A program made the translations under genes and the position numbers. A stretch of DNA of 64,000 nucleotides from Leptobacterium flavescens. Its GTDB lineage: Bacteria > Bacteroidota > Bacteroidia > Flavobacteriales > Flavobacteriaceae. Shown here piece by piece: positions 18,556 through 26,611 of this stretch. Below the pieces are notes generated by a model that searched no databases, had not been told where the DNA came from, and was given only the letters and a program-made list of their open reading frames with translations. Position 1 is the stretch's first letter, and every line of letters begins with the position of its first letter. The stretch is from assembly GCF_010671605.1 (NCBI RefSeq), contig NZ_JAABOO010000002.1, positions 682,001 through 746,000 on the forward strand, written 5' to 3'.

Positions 18556-18999
18556 TTAATCACCTCCGCCATCTCCACCATCTCCATAGTTGTTTGGAGG
18601 CCAGCCATTTCCTCCTTTGTTCAAGGGTTCAATGTCATAAATGTTTTCCTGATCGTCATCTCCATCAGTACTTCCATCTTTACCTTGCGATTTTGGCGGT
18701 TGGCTCTTTTTAACGGTAGGTGCTAAAAAAACTGTAGATAAACCATCGTGTTTATCTTTGGTAGGCGGATAGGTTCCCAGGTAGATACGTAGCCCCAGAT
18801 CTTTGGTCTTGTATCCTTTTTTCTTGGCTTTTTTCTTTACATAATCTATATAATCCTGAAGATCATTTAAAGAGTACCAGTACTCTCTGCAATCCTGATA
18901 GCCACAAGCTCCCTCAATGGCTTTCCCTCTGGTTTTCAACCAGTAGTCCTCCAGGGCAATAGCTTCGTCTTTGGTAATTAGTTTTTTAGGTTTTCCCAT
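18556..18999 (-). CDS. Small soluble protein, cytoplasmic paralogue of the adjacent lipoprotein
   Basis: This 147-aa, lysine-rich protein lacks a signal peptide (MGKPKKLITKDEAIALEDYW). Its core matches the lipoprotein encoded downstream: ACGYQDCREYWYSLNDLQDYIDYVKKKAKKKGYKTKDLGLRIYLGTYPPT...GLSTVFLAPT and NIYDIEPLNKGGNGWPPNNY, followed by a glycine/aspartate-rich tail (GDGGDGGGD). Two cysteines (CGYQDC) are present here but not in the lipoprotein. The shared blocks mark an unnamed family; function unknown. The gene pair suggests duplication with relocation of one copy across the inner membrane. Confidence 0.7.
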   Translation of the reverse strand: MGKPKKLITKDEAIALEDYWLKTRGKAIEGACGYQDCREYWYSLNDLQDYIDYVKKKAKKKGYKTKDLGLRIYLGTYPPTKDKHDGLSTVFLAPTVKKSQPPKSQGKDGSTDGDDDQENIYDIEPLNKGGNGWPPNNYGDGGDGGGD

Positions 19000-19351
19000 A
19001 ATAAAATAATTTATTTAGTAATTGATAATATAGCCAAAATATAAGCATGAAAATCCTTACAGCACAACTTTAATTCTCATTAATCTACAAGCTACTGTTT
19101 TCCAGTAAAATAAGTAAGGTTATTGCGTTATAAAGGGGAAAAATCCCCTTTTTTTACCGTATTATATTCTTTATGAGAGACTTTTTTCAGTTAATATAAT
19201 ATACATGCAGTAAAATCAACTCTTATACACGTCTCATTATCAACCTATTATCATCATTATAATTTTTAAAACAGGAAAAATCCCCTTTATTACTTTTTTT
19301 TCATATCTTAATTTAGTCCCCTTGTATCATTGTTTATATGGTCAAATTGTT
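19000..19351. other. AT-rich intergenic region with a GGGGA-type hairpin
   Basis: These 352 bases lie between divergent genes. AAAGGGGA/TCCCCTTT (19132-19139 with 19144-19151) forms an 8-bp hairpin with a T run after it on the plus strand, like a terminator, although no gene ends here. A half copy (GGAAAAATCCCC) recurs at 19274-19285 and a similar GGGG-A6-CCC at about 18524-18537. No exact promoter element was identified; TAATTTAG occurs at about 19309. Confidence 0.4.
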
Positions 19352-19585
19352 ATGAAACAAAGTAAATACAGAGAGGAGGTAAAGCAATTACTCGAAAAGG
19401 CTTATGACGAAAACCTGATTACATGGAATGACGGTCTGGTCTTTAACGAATTTATACCTGCCTTATGGAGGGCTCTTCTCAAACACGAAGAATTTAAGGA
19501 AAAGGCTGTAGAGATCCAGACAGAGATCGGAGAGCAGGCTTCTCTGGAGCTTTTGGCTGCAGAGATCAATCTATTCAAGAAATAA
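19352..19585 (+). CDS. Small hypothetical protein (77 aa)
   Basis: The ATG at 19352 gives MKQSKYREEVKQLLEKAYDE and so on; a TTG 30 bases upstream is in frame but less likely. The protein is mostly helical and acidic, without cysteine, signal peptide or membrane segment (AVEIQTEIGEQASLELLAAEINLFKK at the end). Its last 11 bases overlap the convergent pxpC gene. No family recognised; codon use looks genuine. Confidence 0.6.
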   Translation: MKQSKYREEVKQLLEKAYDENLITWNDGLVFNEFIPALWRALLKHEEFKEKAVEIQTEIGEQASLELLAAEINLFKK

Positions 19586-20423
19586 GTTTTAGTTTCAGTT
19601 CTATCTTATCGAATGTCTTTTTTTGCGCCAGTGTGGAGATCCCCTTTTCAGATAATTGAAGGATCCTGGGATATCCTCCGGTAGTCTGCCCGTCCCTCAT
19701 CAGGATAATAAGTTTTCCCGAAGATGTTAGTTGTACGGTACCCGGTAAAGCCGCTGAAGTCAGCAAAGAAAAAGGATGTTCCTGTATTTGCTCTTCCAAC
19801 TGATACGCCATCCTGTTATTCTCCTTTGCAATTGTAAATTCTCTGGAAAAGAGCTTCTCTAGTTGTTTGTCGTTCAGCTGATGGTATTCCGGTCCCGGAT
19901 ACACTTCTATTTCCGTTTTATCCAGGTAGTCATCAGACCAGATCACTTTCTTTTCCGGTTCTGCATCATCAAGAGTTTTTATGGGAAGTTTATCCCCGGT
20001 CGCGATCATGGCATTCGGGCTTATATTTTTATAAAAGGAGCGGCTTTCAAGTACTTTTTCGATCTGAATTCCTCCCTTAATTCCTAAATAGGACCTGAAA
20101 CCTTTGCGGAGCCTTCCAAAACGCAGCTCGTCCTTAGTCCTTACCCGGTATACTACATTATTTTCCAGATCGGTATCGTTTAGTTTCGCTTCCATACAGG
20201 CCCCTGTTATTACAATAAAAGTATCGCTGTGAAATCTTAGTAAAGGCCCGGTCATTGTAATTTCGAGGGCTGCATCTTTTTCATCATTCCCCAGGAGAAA
20301 GTTAGCTGCATTCAGGGCTGTCATGTCCATAGCTCCCGAAACCGGTACCCCAAACTGCCTGTAGCCGAACCGGCCCATGTCCTGTACGCTACTGTAAAAA
20401 CCAGGTTTGATCACTTCAATCAT
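19575..20423 (-). CDS. pxpC: 5-oxoprolinase subunit C (biotin-dependent carboxylase-like fold)
   Basis: With PxpA and PxpB, this subunit hydrolyses 5-oxoproline (pyroglutamate) to glutamate using ATP. The N-terminus MIEVIKPGFYSSVQDMGRFGYRQFGVPVSGAMD is the signature of the KipA/PxpC family, and the C-terminal part has the conserved MRDGQTTGGYPRI segment. Its 282 aa is near the family norm. It overlaps pxpB by 8 bases and is the last gene of the operon. Older annotations call this family allophanate hydrolase subunit 2; the LamB/YcsF neighbour argues for 5-oxoprolinase. Confidence 0.9.
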   Translation of the reverse strand: MIEVIKPGFYSSVQDMGRFGYRQFGVPVSGAMDMTALNAANFLLGNDEKDAALEITMTGPLLRFHSDTFIVITGACMEAKLNDTDLENNVVYRVRTKDELRFGRLRKGFRSYLGIKGGIQIEKVLESRSFYKNISPNAMIATGDKLPIKTLDDAEPEKKVIWSDDYLDKTEIEVYPGPEYHQLNDKQLEKLFSREFTIAKENNRMAYQLEEQIQEHPFSLLTSAALPGTVQLTSSGKLIILMRDGQTTGGYPRILQLSEKGISTLAQKKTFDKIELKLKLIS

Positions 20424-21141
20424 TCATCTCCGTTTTTTCCATTTCAAATACAGAAGCATTTACTTCTATTTCCAATACCCTGTACTCGGGTAAGCTCACC
20501 GAATAGAACTGAACCTTATCTCCCGTTCTGATAGAGCAAGGAGATTCTCTGTTCGTATCAAAAAGTCTTACAGGGCTGTTACCTATAATATTCCACCCTC
20601 CCGGGGAATCCTGTGGATAAACTCCTGTTTGATTTCCTCCAATTCCAACTGCTCCCCTCGGAATATTCAATCGGGGGGCATTTAATCTGGGTGTGTGCAG
20701 AATTTCAGCCAGGCCTCCCAAATACATAAAACCGGGAAGAAAGCCTATACAGTAAATGCTATAAACAGCTTCCGTATGTAACTTAATAACTTCTTCCGTC
20801 GATAGGCCTTTGGTTTCTGCCAGGCGTTGCAGGTCGATCCCGAATTTCGGATCATAACAAACCGGTATTCTCCAAAGGGTATAGGGCTGTTTTTTCTGAT
20901 CTTTAAAAGCTGTATATATTTCTTCCGCTCTTTTCCGTAAATCTTTTAATGTACGCTTGGGGTGATAATCAACGATGGTCAGGGAATTATAAGAGGGGAT
21001 AATTTCTATTTCAGATATTTCAGATCCGATCCTATTGCCAAAATTCTGAATATCGGACAGAACAGCCTCCTCAATTATATCGGGCCATTCTATCAGCAGG
21101 GCGTTGGCTCCAAATTCTTTGTATTGGATCTTAAAGCTCAT
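20416..21141 (-). CDS. pxpB: 5-oxoprolinase subunit B (KipI family)
   Basis: Cyclophilin-like CT_C_D-domain protein of 241 aa. The hallmark region reads YCIGFLPGFMYLGGL...PRLNIPRGAVGIGGNQTGVYPQDSPGGWNIIG, with LTIVDYHP in the N-terminal part. It overlaps pxpA by 4 bases and pxpC by 8 bases, implying translational coupling of a three-subunit enzyme. In Bacillus the homologue KipI also inhibits the sporulation kinase KinA; no such role is expected here. Confidence 0.92.
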   Translation of the reverse strand: MSFKIQYKEFGANALLIEWPDIIEEAVLSDIQNFGNRIGSEISEIEIIPSYNSLTIVDYHPKRTLKDLRKRAEEIYTAFKDQKKQPYTLWRIPVCYDPKFGIDLQRLAETKGLSTEEVIKLHTEAVYSIYCIGFLPGFMYLGGLAEILHTPRLNAPRLNIPRGAVGIGGNQTGVYPQDSPGGWNIIGNSPVRLFDTNRESPCSIRTGDKVQFYSVSLPEYRVLEIEVNASVFEMEKTEMND

Positions 21142-21872
21142 TTCAGTACTTCTATGGAGTGTCCGGGTAACTTATCTATCAAAAACTTAAGGATCGCTAT
21201 CGCGTTTTCATTGTCGCCGTGTATACAAAAACTATCCGCTTTTATCTTTATTTTTTCTCCAGTGATCGTCTTTACCTCTCCGTCCCGAACCATTCTGAGG
21301 ACATGTTCCAGGATCTGTTCCGGCTGATGTAATAAGGCATTAGGTTGTTTCCGGGATACCAAAGACAGGTCCTCGTTGTAATTCCTGTCGGCAAAAGCTT
21401 CATATACCATTTCAATTCCGTTTTCTTCCGCAAGACGGGCGATGACAGAATCAAAAGGAGCCATAAGCTTAATTTTTATGTCCAGCCGTTTAATGGCATC
21501 GATCACTGCCTTTGCTACATTTTCATTCCTGGCGGCTTCATTGTAAAGTGCTCCGTGGGGTTTGGTATGATAAAGGGAAATGCCTTCCTCCCCCGCAATC
21601 GCAAGGATCTTTAATATTTGCTTGTAAACAGTATCTGAAAGGGCATCCATTTCCATATTCATCACCGTTCTTCCGAAATTTTCCCGATCGGGATATGACG
21701 GATGTGCCCCGGCTTTGACATTGTGTTTTTTTGCCAGGCGAAGTACCTTACGCATGGTCTCTTCATCTCCTGCGTGGGCTCCGCAGGCTATATTGCAGGT
21801 ACTGATATAAGGCAAAAGAACAGCCTCATTATCCAGGCCTTCCCCAACATCGCAGTTAATATCGATTGTCAT
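21138..21872 (-). CDS. pxpA: 5-oxoprolinase subunit A (LamB/YcsF family)
   Basis: TIM-barrel-like, polysaccharide-deacetylase-related subunit of 244 aa. Family motifs are INCDVGEGLDNEAVLLPYISTCNIACGAHAGD near the N-terminus, KAGAHPSYPDRENFGR, and FCIHGDNENAI near the C-terminus, with the Asp and His residues expected at the active site. It is the first enzyme gene of pxpABC and follows the Nramp-like transporter gene by 12 bases. Confidence 0.93.
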   Translation of the reverse strand: MTIDINCDVGEGLDNEAVLLPYISTCNIACGAHAGDEETMRKVLRLAKKHNVKAGAHPSYPDRENFGRTVMNMEMDALSDTVYKQILKILAIAGEEGISLYHTKPHGALYNEAARNENVAKAVIDAIKRLDIKIKLMAPFDSVIARLAEENGIEMVYEAFADRNYNEDLSLVSRKQPNALLHQPEQILEHVLRMVRDGEVKTITGEKIKIKADSFCIHGDNENAIAILKFLIDKLPGHSIEVLK

Positions 21873-21884
21873 TTGAAAACGGTT

Positions 21885-23084
21885 TTAAAACAGTCCGAAA
21901 ACCTTTAGTATACTCCGAACTCCCAGAAATATTGCAATGGCTACGATCAAAACAGCCAGTACATTCTGCATTCTGGTGTTCTTATATTTCCCTAAAACTT
22001 CTGTTTTGTTCACTACCCATAACAAAAATACGGCAATTACCGGTAACAGGATCCCGTTAGCTATCTGTGCAAACTGAATAACTTCTATAGGACGTACCTT
22101 GAAGGATAATGAAAGTATCCCCAGAAGTAATATAAATATCCATACCAGACGAAAACGCAGATCTTTCAGGCCAGCTTTCCATCCAAAACAACTGTTAGCT
22201 ACATAAGCTGCCGCCAATGGAGCGGTGATAGCCGAAGTAATCCCGGCCGCAAGTAATCCAATTCCCAGAAAGTATTTCGCCATATTGCCATAAAGGGGCT
22301 CCAGGCCTTTTGCCAGATCCAAAGCAGAAGTTACTTCCTCAATCTGAATACTGGAAGCGGATATGATAATGGCCATAGATACAATTCCTCCCAGGATAAT
22401 GGAGATAAGAGTGTCTTTTCTTGCAAGGGACAAACCCTCTTCGGAATTCCATTTTTCTTTTACAAGAGATGCATGAAGAAAGAGATTATAGGGTACCACA
22501 GTTGTTCCGACCAGGGCCACGATGGTAAGAATACTGTTCTCCGGAAAGGAAGGGACAAAGATCCCTTTAAAAATAGCCGTCAGATCGGGTTTTGTAATGA
22601 TCGCAGTAAGCAGAAAAGAGAAACTCATTACAAGGACCAGAAAAACCAGGCTTCTCTCCAGTATTTTATAATTACCGAAATACAAAAGCAGGAAAGCTGC
22701 ACCTCCGATGATATACGGATAAAGGCCGGATTCACTCCCAAACATGGCTTCCATTCCAAGAGAGGCTCCTCCGATATTCCCGGCTTCATAAGCGGCGTTA
22801 CCTATTACAATTGCGGAAAGAATAAGAAAAACAGCCATCTTCCTTAACAAAGGCGACTTTATCTGCTCTTTAATAACATCTGCCAGTCCCTTCTGGGTAA
22901 TGATCCCCAACCTTGCTGCCATCTCCTGTAAAACTATGGTCGCAATAATGGAGAGTGCCATCGCCCAAAGCAGGGCATTTCCAAAACTCACTCCCGTAAT
23001 GGTACAAACGGTTATAGTACCGGGGCCAATAAAAGCTGCTGCTACCAGGGTCCCGGGGCCAATGTTCTTAAAAATATTCTTCAC
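21885..23084 (-). CDS. Nramp-fold transporter with non-canonical site, linked to 5-oxoprolinase
   Basis: This 399-aa protein has 11 or so membrane segments and clear Nramp similarity. The metal-binding DPGN of TM1 is replaced by GPGT (AAAFIGPGTITVCTITGVSFG), and the MPH of TM6 by VPY (VGTTVVPYNLFLHASL). In characterised Nramp metal importers, the Asp and Asn of DPGN and the Met of MPH coordinate the ion, so classical Mn/Fe transport is doubtful. Position as first gene of the pxp operon resembles ycsG next to ycsF-kipI-kipA in Bacillus. An organic substrate such as 5-oxoproline is an inference. Confidence 0.85.
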   Translation of the reverse strand: MKNIFKNIGPGTLVAAAFIGPGTITVCTITGVSFGNALLWAMALSIIATIVLQEMAARLGIITQKGLADVIKEQIKSPLLRKMAVFLILSAIVIGNAAYEAGNIGGASLGMEAMFGSESGLYPYIIGGAAFLLLYFGNYKILERSLVFLVLVMSFSFLLTAIITKPDLTAIFKGIFVPSFPENSILTIVALVGTTVVPYNLFLHASLVKEKWNSEEGLSLARKDTLISIILGGIVSMAIIISASSIQIEEVTSALDLAKGLEPLYGNMAKYFLGIGLLAAGITSAITAPLAAAYVANSCFGWKAGLKDLRFRLVWIFILLLGILSLSFKVRPIEVIQFAQIANGILLPVIAVFLLWVVNKTEVLGKYKNTRMQNVLAVLIVAIAIFLGVRSILKVFGLF

Positions 23085-23162
23085 AGGTAATTTTTAGTTA
23101 GTGCTTTAATAATGATTAAAGCTACTATTAAGTTTTAATAAATAAAAGGATTCCTAATAAAA

Positions 23163-23187
23163 AACCCTGACGATAAATGTCAGGGTT
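23163..23187 (-). terminator. Intrinsic terminator after the tricorn-type protease gene
   Basis: A 9-bp stem AACCCTGAC/GTCAGGGTT with a 7-base loop has T-rich sequence on the minus-strand 3' side. It lies 8 bases beyond the protease stop codon and before the start of the Nramp gene, separating the two transcription units. Confidence 0.85.
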
Positions 23188-23194
23188 TTATTTT

Positions 23195-26100
23195 TTAATT
23201 TCCGAGTTGTTTCAGAAGTTCATCAACTGCTCTCTTTAATTGGGTATCCTTTCCTTTGGCCTTATCATCCGGAGCATTGTCTACTTCTATATCCGGTACT
23301 GCCGGCCCGAGTTCCATATTAGATTGGGTAGCTTTTACGTACCATCCCCTAAACGGCATTCTCACCGCAGAACCATCTATCAGCCCTCTTCCTCCTGTCG
23401 AGATCACAGCCCCGAAAGTAGATTCTCCTACCAGTTTACCTATTCCAAGGGTTTTATAGGCATGTGCAAATATCTCTGCGTTGGAATAACTTCTGTGGTT
23501 ACTTAATGCAATAGAAGGTTTGGTCCAGGCAGCCAGTGGAAGCCTTTCACTGAAGGGATAGTGATTGATAAATTTACGGTGTTCCCTTTCCAGGTTCTTT
23601 GCTGCTCCCCTTGGAACCGTATAGGCATGTTGCCGTACATTCAGGACTGCCATTAAATAATCTGTAGTCCATCCTCCTCCATTATATCTCACATCTATAA
23701 CAATTCCTTCTTTTCCATGTCCTGCTGCTGCAAGTTCTCTTTCGAATCGCTCAAAGGAAGGCCAGTTCATTCCCTGGATATGAATATAACCGAGTTTACC
23801 TCCAGAATATTGATCTGTGAGACGTTTTCTCTCCTTTACCCAGGCATTGTAATTCTCCACACGGTTATTACCCTTAGGCCTGATTATAATTTCTTTAGTG
23901 GTATTACCTCTTCTTACTTCCAGGTATATCTTTTCATTGGAAGTTCCCGTAAATAAGCTGTAAAAGTTAGTATCGGAAGAAAGTTTAGTTCCGTTAACGG
24001 AAAGTATTATATCTCCCTGATTGATCTTACTCACTACGCGGTCTCCCGGCATACTCGGAGTTACCGATGTTACTTTTACACTCCCGTTGGACTGAGGTTC
24101 GATCTCCACTCCTAATAAACCGGTTATTTCTCTCTGAAGGTCCTCTCTTACTTCACCTCCTCTAAGTCCCATATGACTGGCATTGATCTGTCCGAGCATC
24201 CAGTTAAAAACGGTTTGGAAATCCCTTCTGGTAGAGGCTTTCATAGCCAAAGGCTTATATTTTCTCTTTAGAGCTCCCCAATCCTGCCCGTGAAAATTCG
24301 GGTCGTAAAAACCATCATTGATCCCTTTCCAGGCTTCATCGAATATCTGAGCAGATTCCTGCGGATAATTAATATCCATTCTTGCCAGAATAGGAAGGCT
24401 TTCGGTTTTGTCATTCGACAGATTGATCCTTGCAAGGCTCCCTCTTCGGCGGGTCAGATAAAGCTGGGATTGCTTTTTGTTTGCCACAATATTTGAAGGC
24501 CCGGTATTCCCCTTGGTAACTGCCTTTCTCTCGGTTCCGTCCCATTTTATTTTAAACAGATCGGATTCTGTCCTGGCATTCCCCCTGCTTCCGTTACCTG
24601 TGGTATAATAAATGGTTTTTCCGTCATTGGAAATAAGCTGTGCAAATTCTCCTCCGGTATAGGAAGTTACCTGTACCTGTCTCTCATAGATATTATCGAA
24701 ATCTATGGTTACAGGCTTAACTTCTTTCTGCCCTTCCTTCTTGTCCTTACTTGCTGTCTTTTCTTCTTTTTCTTCATCCCAATCCTGATTGGTCTTTTCC
24801 CAATCGACTTTGTTTAACCAAACAAACCACACATCGTAATCGCCGTTATTTCTGTTGGAGGAAAAGACTATTTTCTTTCCGTCTTTACTCCAGATAGGGC
24901 CGAAATCCTGTTTCGGGTGCATAGAAATATTTACGGGTTTTGCAGAGTTATCAGCTTTATGAACATAGATCTCATCGTTAAAATCAAGATCCCCGAGGCT
25001 GTAAGCCAGCCATTTGGAATCCGGTGACCAGGAAACCCCTCCGGGAGTATCCCATCCGTCCAGAAGTGTTTTCTGTCCGGATAATTTTCCGTTTTCATCT
25101 ATGTTAGCAACGATCAGTTTTCCTCTTCCCCTCAGAAAGGCAATAGATTTACCGTCCGGAGATAATATTGGATTACTCTCCTCTTCTTCTGTTCTGGTAA
25201 TTCTTGTGATCTTTCGCTTAAGTGTTTTAAACAGGTTGGACTCTGACGGGTCGTCAGATTGAACTACATAAAGATCGTTCTGCCCGTCCCTGTCGGATAC
25301 AAAAAGTAAAGAAGAATCATTCAGCCAGGAGATCATTCTGTCTCTGTACGGAGAGTCTGAAACATTTACCGTCCTGTTCTTTTTCGTGTCGTTTTCGGTA
25401 ATAAAGATCTCCCCTCTTATCACCATGGCACTGTATTGCCCGTCCGGCGAAGGAGCTACCTCACTTATATTATTCGTATAGTTCCTGTGTACCACAGGAT
25501 CCAATCTGTAGTCCGATCCTATATTGATGTTGATCTCTCTCGATGCATTCGAAGATGCATCCAGGACATATACTTTGTCTCCTTTTACGGCTACGATATC
25601 TTTTCCGTTGGCACTCAGCTTAAAGGAAAATATTCCCATATCGTTAAAAGAACTCACTTGTTCCGGAGATCCCTGCCTTTGTCCATTCTCATTAATTTGA
25701 AGTTTGTGAACATTGTATTTCCCGCTTCTTGAAGACTGAAAATAAATAGTGTTGTTATCTCCCCATTGAGGGTAAAAATCATTCCCATCGAAGTTAGTTA
25801 ACTGAATATAGGAATCGTTTTTAATGTTGTAGAGCCAAAGATCTCTGTTGGCAGGTCCCTGATAAGCTTCTCTTTCCAGGCGACAGGATCCTTTGACAAA
25901 GGCGATAAAATTGCCGTTTGGTGACAGAACAGCATCGAACCCAAGAGAGTTCATATATCTGGAAGGTGTTCCTCCCTTTTCATTGATCCTGAAGATCTCA
26001 TTCTCTCTTTCCACCTGGGCGAAATCCCTTCTTGTGGTGAACAGGATATCTCCGTCTTTTGTAAAATCGGTTATGGCATCAAAAGCAGAATGATAAGTAA

Positions 26101-26404
26101 TCCTTTTGGGAAGTCCGCCAGTAGCCGGAATAATATAGATATCATCATTCCCATACCGGTTACTCTGAAAAGCGATGGATTTTCCATCATGACTCCATAA
26201 CGGCCTGGTATCATACGCCTCATGAACCGTTACACGCCTCGCATTCTGTCCGTTTATATCGGTGGTCCATATGTCCCCCTGGAAGTTAAAAGCTATAGAT
26301 CGTCCATCCGGGCTGACGGATGGGAAATTGATCAAAGGGTTCTGTGCGTTCACCGTTCCTATTGCCGATATGGCAATCAGGAAGGCTCTGAAGAATAGTT
26401 TCAT
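23195..26404 (-). CDS. Tricorn-type protease (TolB-like propeller, PDZ, S41 peptidase)
   Basis: Large exported peptidase, 1069 aa. Signal peptide (ends VNA-Q), then repeated WD40/TolB-like blades (residues about 30-320 and 330-560; e.g. PLWSHDGKSIAFQSNRYGNDDIY, PILSPDGKSIAFLRG), an acidic/lysine linker, a tricorn C1 helical region, a PDZ domain (GDIILSVNGTKLSSDTN), and a C-terminal S41/tail-specific-protease domain. Likely catalytic residues by analogy with tricorn are H744 (NASHMG) and S974 (HRSYSNAEIFAHA). It probably degrades peptides in the periplasm. Monocistronic, with its own terminator. Confidence 0.92.
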   Translation of the reverse strand: MKLFFRAFLIAISAIGTVNAQNPLINFPSVSPDGRSIAFNFQGDIWTTDINGQNARRVTVHEAYDTRPLWSHDGKSIAFQSNRYGNDDIYIIPATGGLPKRITYHSAFDAITDFTKDGDILFTTRRDFAQVERENEIFRINEKGGTPSRYMNSLGFDAVLSPNGNFIAFVKGSCRLEREAYQGPANRDLWLYNIKNDSYIQLTNFDGNDFYPQWGDNNTIYFQSSRSGKYNVHKLQINENGQRQGSPEQVSSFNDMGIFSFKLSANGKDIVAVKGDKVYVLDASSNASREININIGSDYRLDPVVHRNYTNNISEVAPSPDGQYSAMVIRGEIFITENDTKKNRTVNVSDSPYRDRMISWLNDSSLLFVSDRDGQNDLYVVQSDDPSESNLFKTLKRKITRITRTEEEESNPILSPDGKSIAFLRGRGKLIVANIDENGKLSGQKTLLDGWDTPGGVSWSPDSKWLAYSLGDLDFNDEIYVHKADNSAKPVNISMHPKQDFGPIWSKDGKKIVFSSNRNNGDYDVWFVWLNKVDWEKTNQDWDEEKEEKTASKDKKEGQKEVKPVTIDFDNIYERQVQVTSYTGGEFAQLISNDGKTIYYTTGNGSRGNARTESDLFKIKWDGTERKAVTKGNTGPSNIVANKKQSQLYLTRRRGSLARINLSNDKTESLPILARMDINYPQESAQIFDEAWKGINDGFYDPNFHGQDWGALKRKYKPLAMKASTRRDFQTVFNWMLGQINASHMGLRGGEVREDLQREITGLLGVEIEPQSNGSVKVTSVTPSMPGDRVVSKINQGDIILSVNGTKLSSDTNFYSLFTGTSNEKIYLEVRRGNTTKEIIIRPKGNNRVENYNAWVKERKRLTDQYSGGKLGYIHIQGMNWPSFERFERELAAAGHGKEGIVIDVRYNGGGWTTDYLMAVLNVRQHAYTVPRGAAKNLEREHRKFINHYPFSERLPLAAWTKPSIALSNHRSYSNAEIFAHAYKTLGIGKLVGESTFGAVISTGGRGLIDGSAVRMPFRGWYVKATQSNMELGPAVPDIEVDNAPDDKAKGKDTQLKRAVDELLKQLGN

Positions 26405-26561
26405 TAGTTTAGGGTATTTAGTTGATTATAATAAATTTAGCGTCCTAAATTTAACCAAATTAGCAACTGTTCATTTTTATTTAAAAGTTCTTTAACATTC
26501 AACTTTCGATTTAAATAGCAGAAGCCATTTTTACTTTAATTTTTAAATTCTGAAAATAAAA

Positions 26562-26589
26562 AAAGCAGGCATTTTAAAATACCTGCTTT
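26562..26589 (-). terminator. Intrinsic terminator after the M16 protease gene
   Basis: AAAGCAGG/CCTGCTTT arms (26562-26569 with 26582-26589), extended by an AT-rich inner pairing, are followed by TTTTTTTATTTT on the minus strand. It lies about 20 bases after the M16 stop codon. Confidence 0.8.
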
Positions 26590-26611
26590 CTTCTGATAAG
26601 TTATATCAATA

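Noticed and set aside
19132-19155. GGGGA hairpin considered as the terminator of a protein gene
   Set aside because: No plus-strand gene ends just upstream, and the minus-strand gene begins rather than ends nearby.
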